A stretch of 64,000 nt of DNA from Pedobacter sp. W3I1 (lineage in GTDB: Bacteria > Bacteroidota > Bacteroidia > Sphingobacteriales > Sphingobacteriaceae): contig NZ_JAUSXN010000001.1 in NCBI RefSeq assembly GCF_030816015.1, forward strand, positions 4,340,001-4,404,000, written 5' to 3'. This document shows, one piece after another, positions 29,034 to 39,150 of this stretch. The notes below the pieces were generated by a model that was not told the DNA's origin, made no database searches, and saw only the letters and a list, made by a program, of their open reading frames with translations. The first letter of the stretch is position 1, and each line of letters begins with the position of its first letter. The translations under genes and the position numbers were made by a program.

Positions 29034-29488
29034 AACCCCTATCCGCCTATCGGCACCTTTCCACTTAAAGGGAAAGGGCTAAAAAACAAATTACCGCATC
29101 CTGCAATATGTTCAACGCTATCTGCTATAGATCTCTCCACTGCGGTCGAGATGACGACGCAGCGTGCCTCTCATAGTTTCAGCGTGATCAATTTACAGAT
29201 GTCTTTCCCTGCACCCTACAATATGCTCCATGCGATCTGCACCCTGCTATCCGGCCTTGCAGATTTTCGTAGGAAAAAGCACGAAAATCTATGCAGCCCC
29301 CCTCAATACCCCACAGCCCAAGGCAGGATCAAGCGTGCGTGCTGGGATAAGCCAAGCCAAGAGCCTCGATACTGCCGCAATTAAGATTTCCGTAGGTTTT
29401 TACAAGAAAGGATGCAAGCCTTGATTTTTGGTTACCTTTTTATCAAGAAAAAGGTAAGAGCCCCTCGGCGGCGGTGAGCTGAGGCAAG
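29034..29488 (+). repeat. Composite structured repeat C1 (type A)
   Basis: Parts in order: 5' module with hairpin cctttccac-tta-aagggaaagg (29057-29080 region); a bridging stretch ending in the phrase tctcatagtttcagcgtg (29170-29187); type A middle (29258-29414) whose aaaagcacgaaaatct arm faces agatttccgtaggttttt; and the shared 3' module (29415-29488) with hairpins ttacctttttat / aaaaaggtaa and ctcggc / gctgag. Confidence 0.75.
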
Positions 29489-29514
29489 CCCGAGCAGGGG
29501 GCGAAACCTATAAT

Positions 29515-29575
29515 TGTCATTCTGAACACAGTGAAGAATCCTTCGGTAAAAGATCCTTCGTGCCTCAGGATGACA
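29515..29575. repeat. REP-like palindrome R4
   Basis: It begins tgtcattctgaacacagtg and ends tgcctcaggatgaca. The loop region carries cttcggtaaaagatccttcg. It directly follows composite C1, as at 41286 and 43799. Confidence 0.65.
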
Positions 29576-29622
29576 GAAAATTATTAAAAGCAAAAGCGAC
29601 GGAATGACTGCCGTATCAATCG

Positions 29623-29700
29623 CCGATAATCCATAGTAGTAAGATTGCTTTCCCGAGGTCGGGACAGGCTATCGGCTGAAAAAGCCTCATCGCAATGACG
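29623..29700. repeat. REP-like palindrome R2 (partial)
   Basis: The aagattgctt...ggctgaaaaagcc...cgcaatgacg half of R2 is present. The left half has been replaced by unrelated sequence. Confidence 0.5.
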
Positions 29701-29734
29701 GATTTATTGTTGTAGTAGAATGACGACCGTATTA

Positions 29735-30078
29735 TAGCGAGCGCCTTAAACCCCTATCCGCCTATCGGCACCTTTCCCCTGAAAGGGAAAGGGCTTGAAA
29801 GACAAATTTCTGCGCCCTACAATGTGCGCTAGGCGATCTGCATCATGCTATTGGCATAGGAAATGATGGAAGGAGAAAACGTTAAAGCTTTTGCACCTCC
29901 TTTCAACCTACCACTACCCCGAGGCAGCACGCCCTCCCCGATCCTTCATCGGGGCTTGTGCTGGCGACTCAAAAAGCTTTGACGAATTTATCCGACATCA
30001 GTTCCAAGCCTTGATTTTTGGTTACCTTTTTATCAAGAAAAAGGTAAGAGCCCCTCGGCGGCGGTGAGCTGAGGCAAG
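29735..30078 (+). repeat. Composite structured repeat C2 (type B)
   Basis: The 5' module with hairpin cctttcccc-tga-aagggaaagg is followed by the type B middle from about 29858 (gatggaaggagaaaacg, then ccccgatccttcatcgggg with agcacg / gtgct outer arms) and the shared 3' module (30005-30078). The region just after it is the insertion site of the MITE. Confidence 0.75.
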
Positions 30079-30128
30079 CCCGAGCCTAAGGCAAAGAAAT
30101 AGCGACCGCTTTAAGGTTCCCGCCTGCG

Positions 30129-30599
30129 CCTATCGTGTGGACACATCTTTTTGAATTTAACTTTTTAGACGTTTTGCTAGCTTCCTCAAATAACACATTG
30201 TTTTAACCGAAGAACGCCGTCAATCCCAAGGGCCGGAGAAATCAAAAAAACAGTTGCAGGGAAGAACAAATAGTACTGCCAAACCTAAAACGCAGTGGTT
30301 TTGTGTTCATAGAGGCTAATTTAAAGCTTTAAGAAATATTGAACACAAAACGAAGTGCCGCTGTTTTTTTGATGCGTGTAGGATTGTGTAAAAGGCCCAT
30401 TGCTGGATTGACAAAGCGCTTTGGGTACTTTGGCGCTCCAAAGTACCATGCCACCGCGGCATAGAGCGGCAAAAAAAATGAACATTTATCTCCAAACTAT
30501 AGTTTTTAAGATATCAAGTTTGTTATTAGCAGGACGATTGCCTTAGGGATATGCGCTAAAAACAAATACAGGCTGATGTAGATGTGTCCACACGATAGG
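30129..30599. mobile_element. 471-bp MITE with perfect 20-bp terminal inverted repeats and a 6-bp target duplication
   Basis: The ends are CCTATCGTGTGGACACATCT (30129-30148) and its exact reverse complement (30580-30599). The element is flanked by the direct repeat cctgcg (30123-30128 and 30600-30605). Removing the element and one copy of the duplication restores ttcccg-cctgcg-cgggaatgacg, the form seen in the uninterrupted repeats. Inside are nested arms atcaaaaaaacag / ctgtttttttgat and gttttgtgttca / tgaacacaaaac, and a hairpin at 30423-30446. There is no transposase, so it must have been moved by an enzyme encoded elsewhere. Confidence 0.88.
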
Positions 30600-30920
30600 C
30601 CTGCGCGGGAATGACGACCGTATCAAGAATAATGCATAAATGAAGGTAGTGGTTAATTACGCAGAGATCCTTCGTGCCTCAGGATGACAGGAAATTGTTA
30701 AAAGCAAAAACCACGAAGTGACTGCCGTATCAATTGCTCCGGGCGGGATGTCGTCGATTTTTAGTATCTATCAATGATATTACAGTCGAATCTTTAAACC
30801 AAAACGCCCAAAAAAGCATATGAACGTCGTCCCAATCAAAAAATTATTACTTATTATATTTATTTTTCCACAATCGCCCAAATTAACATTAAATTAATCT
30901 GATTATAAGGCTTTTGCATA

Positions 30921-30928
30921 TACATTTG
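30921..30928 (+). promoter_or_regulatory. Candidate -7 box of the T9SS cargo gene
   Basis: TACATTTG fits TAnnTTTG and lies 21 bases before the ATG. Confidence 0.5.
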
Positions 30929-30948
30929 TTATAAACAAAACTTATTAT

Positions 30949-33900
30949 ATGAAAAGACCTTTACTTCTCATTTTACTTTTCCTACTTTTCTCTAACTATT
31001 TATCTGCCCAGGTTTCATTAACGGCAATAAATACAGCTAAATCAGAAAATTTTGACGGCATGACCGCAACCGGCACTTCAACAGTTGCCGGATGGAGCGC
31101 TGTTAAAGCCAGTGGTACAAGCACTGCAGCCGTTGGTTCGGCCTTAATACTAACGGTTTACACCGCTTCGTCAAATAGTGGCGCTGCTTACAATGCAGGA
31201 ACAGCCGGAGCCGCCGACCGTTCGTTAGGAAGTCTCGCCTCTGGTGCATTGGTACCAAGGTTTGGTGCCGGATTCCAGAATAACACCGGTGCAACTGTAA
31301 CTTCAATCGATTTATCGGGTGTGATGGAACAGTGGAGAACCGGTTCGACCGCTACAGTTAACGAAAAACTAAATTTCGAATACAGTTTCAATGCCACAGG
31401 CATTGCTGATGCATCGGCCACCTGGCTCCCACTTACTGGTATGGACCTTAACGAAAAGTTAACAACAACTACCACAGCAGCTGGCACTGATGGAAACTTA
31501 CCCGCAAATCAAACCGCTATTTCGGGAAGCATCACCGCCATTACCTGGGCAAATGCTGCCACGCTTTATATCCGCTGGACAGATACCGACGATTTAGGAA
31601 GCGATGGTATTTACACCATCGACGATTTTAGCATCACGCCAAAAGGCAGTGTTACCGCTACGCCGGTTTTATCAGCATCTAATACTTCATTGGTTTTTGG
31701 CGATCAAAATATCAATTCAAATTCTACAGCACAAAGTTACACTTTAGGCGGAGCCAATTTAACGGCAGGAGTTTCCGTAAATGCAATGGCACCTTTCTTT
31801 GTTTCAAAAGACAATACTACTTTCAGCAATTCCATCAGCTTTACTGCAGGCGAGATTGCTGCATCTCCGTCGGTATATGTACGTTTCAGTCCAACGGCTG
31901 CAGGTAACACCAGCGGCAATATTACCCATACAAGCATTGGTGCTACTCCTGTTAATGTTGCGGTAAGCGGAAATGGACTATCAACCATTTTAACGGTAAA
32001 CCAAACGGCTTTCGATTTTGGTTCGCAGAATACAGGTACCAATTCTACAGCACAAACCTTCAACCTGAGTGCAACGGGTTTAACTGATGTCGTAAATATT
32101 ACCACTACAGCTCCTTTTTATCTTTCAAAAGATAATATTACCTATAGCACTTCCTTAGTTTATACGGTGGCCGAGCTTGCCACAAGCAAAACTGTTTCCG
32201 CACGTTTCAGCCCGACAGCAGCTACCGCAACATCAGGTAATATCAGTATTTCGAGCACTGGTGCAACTATGCAGAATATTAGCACAACAGGCCTGGGTAC
32301 AACACCACCCGCGGCGCCAACACATATTGTCATATCAGAAATTTACGGTGGTGGTGGAAACACTGGTGCAACCTTTAAAAATGATTTTATCGAATTATAT
32401 AACCCGGGTAATACCGCAGTTGATTTGACAGGCTGGAGCGTACAGTATTTAAACGCGGCCGGAACTGGAACCTGGGCCAAAACAGATTTAACAGGAAGCA
32501 TACCTGCAAAAAGTTTCTATTTGGTTCAGGAGGCTATTGGAGCAGGCGGAACCGTTAATTTACCTACACCAGATGCAACCGGAACTTTAACCCTTTCGGG
32601 TACCACCGGAAAAGTAATTTTAAGCAACTCAAACGTACTTTTAACGGGTGCAAATCCATCAACGGCTGTTGTAATAGATAAAGTAGGTTTTGGCCCAACG
32701 GCCACCGGTTTTGAAACCGCTCCTACACCATTAATTTCCAACACCACCTCTATAGAGCGTAAAGCAAGTGCAACTTCAACCGCAGCTACTTTAGCCGTTG
32801 GGGGCATCGAAGAGTTTAATGGAAATGGTTATGATACCGATAACAACAGTACCGATTTTGTAGTTACTGCACCAAATCCTCAAAACACTTTGATAAAAGA
32901 ACCTGTAGGCGCGAATCATGTGGTCATTTCTGAAGTTTATGGCGGTGGTGGTAACAGCGGTGCAACCTATAAAAACGACTTTATCGAATTGTATAACCCT
33001 ACGCTAAGTGCCGTTGATTTAACAGGATGGAGCGTTCAGTATGCAAGTGCTACAGGTACAGGGAGCTGGGCAGCAACCACCTTATCGGGTGCTATCGCCC
33101 CAAAAGGTTTTTACCTGATCCAACAATCAGCAGGCACAGGTGGTACATTAGATTTACCAACGCCTGATAAAATTGGTACGCTCACCTTATCGGGTACAAC
33201 CGGAAAGATCTTGTTAAGCAATTTGGCGGCCCCTCAAACAGGTGCGAACCCAGTGGGTGCAAATATTATTGATAAAGTTGGTTTTGGAACAGCAAATGGT
33301 TTTGAAGGCACTGCCCCGGCACCAGCCACAACCAATACCACATCAATTGAAAGAAAAGCAAGCTCAACGTCAAATGCCACCACCATGGGCATCGGCGGTA
33401 CAGAAGAATTCGCAGGTAATGGATACGATAGCGATGAAAACTCGTTAGATTTTGTACTGAGGGCACCAAATCCGCAAAACAGCTCGGTAACCGAACCTGC
33501 TTCAACAACTGGCCTCTATTTGGTTGCCACGCCAAAAACATTGGCTTTCAGCAATCAGGCCGTTAACAGCACTTCAACAGCCAAAACCTATGTATTATCT
33601 GCTGGTAACTTAACCAACGCCACTACTTTAACTACAGCGGCTCCTTTTTCTATTTCGAAAGATAATGTTAGCTTTTCTACCACATTAAGTTACAGCGTGG
33701 CAGATTTGGTCACCAATCAAACCGTTTATGTAAAATTTAGCCCAACGGCCATTGGTAATGCAACCGGTGCCGTTTTACATACCAGTGCAGGTGCAACCTC
33801 GGTTTCACTTTCATTAACCGGCGCGGCGGTTGATCCCAACCAAACGGCTTTCAACTTCGAAAATTGTACTACGGTGGGTAGCGCTGCCCTATCCGATGGC

Positions 33901-36717
33901 TTTTATCAATACAGCGTAAGCGGTGCACAAACCTGGGGCTGTACCACTACTTTCGGACATGATGCAAGTGACCCAACAGGTGTGGCGAGCGCCGGAAATG
34001 CCCTTCAGATTAACGGTTATTCTGGCGGCAATATTTTAAATGAGGATTGGTTGATTTCGCCAGCTTTAAATATCTCCTCGTTTAATTACGCTATTTTATC
34101 TTTCTGGACAAGATCTGCTTTCGCAGGAGATAAATTACAACTCAAAATCTCTACAAACTATACCGGTTCAGGTAATCCTGCACTGGCCACCTGGACAAGT
34201 TTAGATGGTAAATTCCCTGAAACAGGTAGCGATAAATGGACTAAATCGGATAATATAGACTTATCAGCCTACAAAGCAACGCCAATTTATGTCGCTATTG
34301 TATATAATTCTACCACTTCATCGGCCAGCCGCTGGACGGTTGATGATTTTGCCGTAACCAATTCGAACACGCCACCAGCGGTTGATATTAGCACTTCGCC
34401 ATCGAGCCTTAGTTTCGGTTTCCAGGCGGTTAATACCACTTCTGCTGCAAATAGCTTTGGTTTTTCTGCGGGTAACTTAACGGGCGATGTAACCTTAACC
34501 GCTCCGGCTAATTTCACACTATCCAAAACAAGTACCGGAACATATACAAGCACACTTACCTACCCAAAAGCCGATATCAACAATACTTCGCCAACAGTTT
34601 ATGCTAAATTTTCGCCAACTGTAGTGAATACCAGTTATACCGGTAATGTAAATATTGCTACTCCCGGTTCAGCAAATAAAACCGTTGCCTTTAGCGGAAA
34701 CACCTTCGATATTGCCAATACTTTAGAAGTAGTAAACTGGAACATCGAGTGGTTTGGCAGTCCAGCTCAAGATCCATCTAACGATGTATTACAGGCGGCT
34801 AACGTTAAAACCGTGGTAAACAATCTAAATGCAGATATTTATGGCTTTGCAGAGGTTGTAGATACCACTTTGTTCCGAAATACCGTTCTACCGGCAGGCT
34901 ATAATGTTTTGTTCAGCGAATTCGGATCCTATGCCGATGATAAAGCCGATGCCGATTATCCATTGGCACAAAAACTGGCTTTTATGTACCGCACCGATCT
35001 AATTAAACCTATTTCAACTTTAGGTATTTTAAGAAATACCTATAACCCTGCTGTGCCGACAACCAGTGCCGATGGTACGCCTTACAAAAATTGGTCGTCG
35101 GGCCGTTTCCCTTACATGATGCAGGCGCAGGTAAAAATTAACAATAAATTAGATACCGTTTATTTTGTCGAGATTCATGCCAAAGCAAACACAGGCACAA
35201 CGGCCGATCAGATTGATGCCTATAACCGGAGAAAAGGCGGCAACAAACAATTAAAAGATTGGCTGGACGCTAACCTTGCCGGCAAAAAAGTGATTATTCT
35301 GGGCGATTTTAACGATGTACTGGATGCCGATAAAACCATTGCGCCAATGCCTGGTACCGGAACTTCCTATTCAGATTTCACACAGGATGCAGCGAATTAT
35401 TTCCCGGTTACCCTGCCTTTAAGTTTAGCAGGAAAACAATCAACCGCCGGGTTTAATACTGTAATTGATAACGTTATCATTACCAAAAGCCTTAACCTCA
35501 ACTACATTCCAGCCTCGGCCGAGGTTTTAGATGCCGTTAAAAACCTGGTCACCAATTACAGCTCTACTACAACCGATCACTATCCGGTTAAAACAAGATA
35601 TTTATTCGGCAATGGTGCGCCCACAATCGATGCGGTGACAAACCAGGCTGTTTGTTATACTCCGGCCAACCAAACTATTGCCTTAACCGGAATTTCTGCC
35701 GGTCCTGAAACTGCACAAAACACTACACTTTCGGTTACTGCTGATAACGCTAACTTGTTTGATGTATTAACCGTAACACCAAACGGAACCGACAAAGGCA
35801 CGATTACTTACCATTTAAAAAACAATGTAAGTGGTGTAGCCAATATCACGGTTACCGTAATGGATAATGGCGGAACAGATTTCGGAGGCGTAGATAAAAG
35901 CACTAAAACTTTCAAATTAACGGTTACCTCAACTGCTACAGCAAGCATTACCGGTACAGCTGCAGTTTGTTTAAATGGCGTTGGCCCAACCATCACCTTT
36001 ACCGGAGCAAACGGAACTGCCCCCTATACTTTTACCTATAACATTAACGGTGGCGCAAATAAAACCGCCAGCACAACCGCTGCAAGCCCATCGGTAACTG
36101 TTTCGGCCCCGAGTAATGTAGCGGGTACATTTGCCTATAATTTAGTGAATGTTAAAGATGCCAATTGCGGTCAGGCACAAACTGGGACTGCTACCATAAC
36201 CATATACGCCTTACCGGTGGTTTCCATCAGCAGCAATAAAGGGGTGACGATTTCTAAAGGAGATGCCCTCATTTTAACCGCAGCTGGCGGCGTACAGTAC
36301 AACTGGACAGGTGCTGAAATCACCAACGGGCAAAACACGGCATCCGTAACCATCCGGCCAAAACAAAGCGGCACTTATAAGGTAACGGTAACCAATGCCA
36401 GTGGCTGTGTAAGCGATCAAACGATTTCGATCACCGTAACCGAAGATTATAAGTTAGAAGCCAGTACGGTAGTTACGCCAAATGGTGATGGTTACAACGA
36501 TAAATTTATCGTGAAGAACATCGATTATTATCCAAACAATACCTTGAAGATATTCGATAAGGCCGGGCGGGTTTTATATACCAAACAAACTTATACCAAC
36601 GATTGGGATGGAACAGTAAACGGTAGTCCTTTAAGTGAAGGCACCTATTATTACATTATCGATTTAGGTAGTGGCATCGGTACATTCAAAGGTTTTATCA
36701 ACATCATTAGAGACTAA
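30949..36717 (+). CDS. Secreted multidomain endonuclease/exonuclease/phosphatase-family protein with gliding-type C-terminal domain (1922 aa)
   Basis: The signal peptide ends at about residue 21. Beta-sandwich repeats (about 240-450, 850-960 and 1145-1255) share the pattern FSPTAxGN-x-SG. Two lamin-tail domains (about 459-640 and 657-840) start HIVISEIYGGGG and HVVISEVYGGGG. A jelly-roll-like segment (about 965-1140) has WTVDDFAV. The EEP domain (about 1259-1555) has VVNWNIEWFG, GFAEVVD, IILGDFND and TTDHYPVKT, matching the Asn, Glu, Asp/Asn and Asp-His sites of metal-dependent nucleases. Ig/PKD-like segments lead to the CHU_C-type sorting domain (about 1838-1922), with VVTPNGDGYNDKF. It should be exported by T9SS and could act as a surface or extracellular nuclease or phosphatase. 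The PorP/SprF gene follows after 8 bases. Confidence 0.9.
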   Translation: MKRPLLLILLFLLFSNYLSAQVSLTAINTAKSENFDGMTATGTSTVAGWSAVKASGTSTAAVGSALILTVYTASSNSGAAYNAGTAGAADRSLGSLASGALVPRFGAGFQNNTGATVTSIDLSGVMEQWRTGSTATVNEKLNFEYSFNATGIADASATWLPLTGMDLNEKLTTTTTAAGTDGNLPANQTAISGSITAITWANAATLYIRWTDTDDLGSDGIYTIDDFSITPKGSVTATPVLSASNTSLVFGDQNINSNSTAQSYTLGGANLTAGVSVNAMAPFFVSKDNTTFSNSISFTAGEIAASPSVYVRFSPTAAGNTSGNITHTSIGATPVNVAVSGNGLSTILTVNQTAFDFGSQNTGTNSTAQTFNLSATGLTDVVNITTTAPFYLSKDNITYSTSLVYTVAELATSKTVSARFSPTAATATSGNISISSTGATMQNISTTGLGTTPPAAPTHIVISEIYGGGGNTGATFKNDFIELYNPGNTAVDLTGWSVQYLNAAGTGTWAKTDLTGSIPAKSFYLVQEAIGAGGTVNLPTPDATGTLTLSGTTGKVILSNSNVLLTGANPSTAVVIDKVGFGPTATGFETAPTPLISNTTSIERKASATSTAATLAVGGIEEFNGNGYDTDNNSTDFVVTAPNPQNTLIKEPVGANHVVISEVYGGGGNSGATYKNDFIELYNPTLSAVDLTGWSVQYASATGTGSWAATTLSGAIAPKGFYLIQQSAGTGGTLDLPTPDKIGTLTLSGTTGKILLSNLAAPQTGANPVGANIIDKVGFGTANGFEGTAPAPATTNTTSIERKASSTSNATTMGIGGTEEFAGNGYDSDENSLDFVLRAPNPQNSSVTEPASTTGLYLVATPKTLAFSNQAVNSTSTAKTYVLSAGNLTNATTLTTAAPFSISKDNVSFSTTLSYSVADLVTNQTVYVKFSPTAIGNATGAVLHTSAGATSVSLSLTGAAVDPNQTAFNFENCTTVGSAALSDGFYQYSVSGAQTWGCTTTFGHDASDPTGVASAGNALQINGYSGGNILNEDWLISPALNISSFNYAILSFWTRSAFAGDKLQLKISTNYTGSGNPALATWTSLDGKFPETGSDKWTKSDNIDLSAYKATPIYVAIVYNSTTSSASRWTVDDFAVTNSNTPPAVDISTSPSSLSFGFQAVNTTSAANSFGFSAGNLTGDVTLTAPANFTLSKTSTGTYTSTLTYPKADINNTSPTVYAKFSPTVVNTSYTGNVNIATPGSANKTVAFSGNTFDIANTLEVVNWNIEWFGSPAQDPSNDVLQAANVKTVVNNLNADIYGFAEVVDTTLFRNTVLPAGYNVLFSEFGSYADDKADADYPLAQKLAFMYRTDLIKPISTLGILRNTYNPAVPTTSADGTPYKNWSSGRFPYMMQAQVKINNKLDTVYFVEIHAKANTGTTADQIDAYNRRKGGNKQLKDWLDANLAGKKVIILGDFNDVLDADKTIAPMPGTGTSYSDFTQDAANYFPVTLPLSLAGKQSTAGFNTVIDNVIITKSLNLNYIPASAEVLDAVKNLVTNYSSTTTDHYPVKTRYLFGNGAPTIDAVTNQAVCYTPANQTIALTGISAGPETAQNTTLSVTADNANLFDVLTVTPNGTDKGTITYHLKNNVSGVANITVTVMDNGGTDFGGVDKSTKTFKLTVTSTATASITGTAAVCLNGVGPTITFTGANGTAPYTFTYNINGGANKTASTTAASPSVTVSAPSNVAGTFAYNLVNVKDANCGQAQTGTATITIYALPVVSISSNKGVTISKGDALILTAAGGVQYNWTGAEITNGQNTASVTIRPKQSGTYKVTVTNASGCVSDQTISITVTEDYKLEASTVVTPNGDGYNDKFIVKNIDYYPNNTLKIFDKAGRVLYTKQTYTNDWDGTVNGSPLSEGTYYYIIDLGSGIGTFKGFINIIRD

Positions 36718-36725
36718 TTACAGAC

Positions 36726-37646
36726 ATGAAAGCAATTACCAAAAACATAAAGCAAATGCGTCGCGTAACGTTTCTATTTGCTGCCAGCACCTTATTTTTG
36801 AGCACCGCGAAGGCACAGATCCTTCCGCTCAATGCACAATATTTCCAGAACCGTTACCTGGTTAACCCATCAATGGCGGGTATTACCGAAGGGTTTAATA
36901 TCAACGGCAGTTTCCGTAAACAATGGTCGAACATTCCAGGTGCTCCCATTACCCAGAGTGTAACTTTAGATCAACAGCTAAACAAAGTGGGCTGGGGTGT
37001 GAACATTTACAATGAGAAATCGGGCGGGATCCAGCGCACCAAAGCCGTTGGAACCTTCGCTTACCATCTTCCGCTAAACAACGACGACCAGAAATTAAAC
37101 TTCGGAATCTCTTTTGGCGCCAGTCAGGATAAACTGGATTTAAGCAGTGTAAGAAACAGCGATATTAACGATCCATCCATCGCCCGTTTTAACGACAGGG
37201 GTTATTATTTGGATGGCGATTTTGGGATCTCTTATACCTCTAAAGGTTTAACCGTTGAAGGTGCCGTTCCGAATATGCGCTCTGTTTTTAGAAAAGATGA
37301 TTTAAACTTCGCCGATAAGCCAACGTTTTATTCGGCGGTGAGTTATAAATTCATGCTGGGATCAGGCATTAACGGCATCAGCCTGGAGCCTAAAGGTGTT
37401 TTCAGGGGCATTAAAAATTACGAAAATTTATGGGATGCCGGTTTGAATGCAAATTTCGCCAACGATAAATTATACGTGATGGCCATGTACCACAATACGC
37501 AAAACGCTACGATTGGTTTTGGCATGAACTACAAATCTACCTTATATTTCATGGCTTATTATAATACCGCAACCTCGGCCATCAGTGGTTACACCGACGG
37601 CGATTTTGAGGTAAATATCAGGGTGAATATTGGCAAGAAGCCTTAA
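36726..37646 (+). CDS. PorP/SprF-family type IX secretion outer-membrane protein (306 aa)
   Basis: A signal peptide ends in TAKAQ, followed by the family start LPLNAQYFQNRYLVNPSMAGI, then beta strands to the end (DFEVNIRVNIGKKP). PorP/SprF proteins are outer-membrane beta barrels that help export or retain particular T9SS cargo with gliding-type C-termini, and they are typically encoded next to that cargo, as here. The start could also be the Met at 36756, giving a more usual signal peptide (MRRVTFLFAAS). It lies 8 bases behind the cargo gene, so they form one operon ending at the terminator at 37716. Confidence 0.92.
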   Translation: MKAITKNIKQMRRVTFLFAASTLFLSTAKAQILPLNAQYFQNRYLVNPSMAGITEGFNINGSFRKQWSNIPGAPITQSVTLDQQLNKVGWGVNIYNEKSGGIQRTKAVGTFAYHLPLNNDDQKLNFGISFGASQDKLDLSSVRNSDINDPSIARFNDRGYYLDGDFGISYTSKGLTVEGAVPNMRSVFRKDDLNFADKPTFYSAVSYKFMLGSGINGISLEPKGVFRGIKNYENLWDAGLNANFANDKLYVMAMYHNTQNATIGFGMNYKSTLYFMAYYNTATSAISGYTDGDFEVNIRVNIGKKP

Positions 37647-37715
37647 TTTTTGTTTTACAAGAACGGTCGTCATCCTCGCGCATGCGGGGATCTTAATGCA
37701 ATAAACATCAACCTC

Positions 37716-37749
37716 ATAAAGCCGCAGATTTAAGCATCTGCGGCTTTAT
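37716..37749 (+). terminator. Terminator hairpin after the porP/sprF gene
   Basis: A 14-bp perfect stem, ataaagccgcagat and its complement, 70 bases after the stop. The T run is short. Confidence 0.65.
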
Positions 37750-37765
37750 GATTTTAGAAGAATTA

Positions 37766-37816
37766 TCGTTATTTCGACTGGAGCGCAGTCCCGAACTTTC
37801 GGGAGAGAAATCTTTG
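37766..37816. repeat. REP-like R3, left half only
   Basis: tcgttatttcgactggagcg and gagaaatctttgaacc are present without the right arm. A short hairpin, cccgaactttcggg, sits between them. Confidence 0.5.
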
Positions 37817-37822
37817 AACCAT

Positions 37823-38170
37823 ATTATAGCGAGCGCCTTAACCCTTATCCGCCTATTGGCACCTTTCCCCTGAAAGGGAAAGGGCTTGAAAGACAAATTA
37901 TCGCACCCTGCAATATGCTCCATGCTATCTGCACCATGCTATCCGGCCTGGCAGATTTTCGCAGGAATAAGCATTGAAATTCTTGTACTAGCCCCACAGC
38001 ACCTCACAGCCCAAGGCAATATACAGTCCCGATTTTTCATCGGGACCTCCATATTGCCGCAATCAGAATTTCGATAGCTTAGTTCAAGAAAGGATGCAAG
38101 CCTTGGGTTTTTGTTACTTTTGGGCCAAGCCAAAAGTAAGAGCCCTTCGGCGGCGGTGAGCCGAGGCAAG
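37823..38170 (+). repeat. Composite structured repeat C3 (type A, most divergent arms)
   Basis: It has the same layout as C1, but several arms have changed together. The outer type A stem is gaaattct / agaatttc, the inner stem is ggcaatat / atattgcc around an added gtcccgat / atcgggac hairpin, and hairpin 1 of the 3' module (38097-38170) is ttacttttgg / ccaaaagtaa. It is the strongest witness for paired evolution. Confidence 0.75.
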
Positions 38171-38232
38171 ACAGAGCGAAAGGGCAAAGAATAGCAAGTG
38201 CTTTAAGATTCCCGCATGCGCGAGAATGACGA

Positions 38233-38571
38233 CCATATTATAGCGAGCGCCTTAACCCCTATCCGCCTATCGGCACCTTTCCCCTGGAAGGGTAAGGGTT
38301 TAAAAGACAAATTACCGCACCCTGCAATATGCTCCATGCGATCTGGTCTAGGAAATGATGGAAGGAGAAAACGTTAAAGCTTTCGCACCTCCTTTCAACC
38401 TACCACTACCCCGAGGCAGCACGCCCTCCCCGATTCTTCATCGGGGGCTTGTGCTGGCGACTTAAAAAGCTTTGACGAATTTATCCGACATCAGATCCAA
38501 GCCTTGATTTTCGGTTACCTTTTTATCAAGAAAAAGGTAAGAGCCCCTCGGCGGCGGTGAGCCGAGGCAAG
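38233..38571 (+). repeat. Composite structured repeat C4 (type B)
   Basis: The 5' hairpin cctttcccc-tgg-aagggtaagg, the type B middle (38346-38497) with ccccgattcttcatcgggg, and the 3' module at 38498-38571 with the standard arms. Confidence 0.75.
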
Positions 38572-38689
38572 ACTGAGTTAAGGCAAAAAAGTAATATAAT
38601 CTGCCCCTCCTAGATTAGGAAGGGAGTTCCCCTCATAGTTTCAAATGATTAATCTACGGATCCTTGTCTCTGCTCCATCCTATCGACCT

Positions 38690-39150
38690 GGCAGATTTCC
38701 GCAGGAAAAAGCACGTAAATCTTTATACTCATTTCCATACTCCCACAGCCCAAGGCAGCATCAAACCAATTGTCATTCTGAACGCAGTGAAGAATCTTTC
38801 GGTTAAAGATCCTTCGACAGGCTCAGGATGACAGACAATCGGAAGAAACTCCAATGACGAATTGATTGCGATTGAAATACCGCGAATGATTTCTTGCTCC
38901 CTGCTATCCGGCCTCGCAGATTTTCGCCGGAAAAAGCACGGAATCTTTGCATTCCATACTTCCACAGCCCAAGGCAGCATCAAACCAATTGTCATTCTGA
39001 ACGCAGTGAAGAATCTTCTGATTAAAAGATCCTTCGACAGGCTCAGGATGACAAACAATCGGAAGAAACTCCAATGACGAATTGGTCGCGATTGAAATAA
39101 CACGAATGATTTCTCTGCCCCCTGCTATCCGGCCTCGCAGATTTTCGCCG
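38690..39150 (+). repeat. About 220-bp tandem duplication of truncated type A plus R4
   Basis: Truncated type A starts (38690 and 38918, reading cgcagattttcgccgg in the second) each run into a full R4 palindrome (about 38769-38833 and 38990-39052). Both are followed by cggaagaaactccaatgacg. The unit repeats at a period of about 220 bases: caaaccaattgtcattctg near 38762 and 38982, and gaatgatttct near 38884 and 39104. Confidence 0.7.

Noticed and set aside
29013..29424. Open frames of 123 and 64 codons after the YciO-type gene
   Set aside because: They are entirely inside composite repeat C1; the same sequence in other copies is interrupted by stops.
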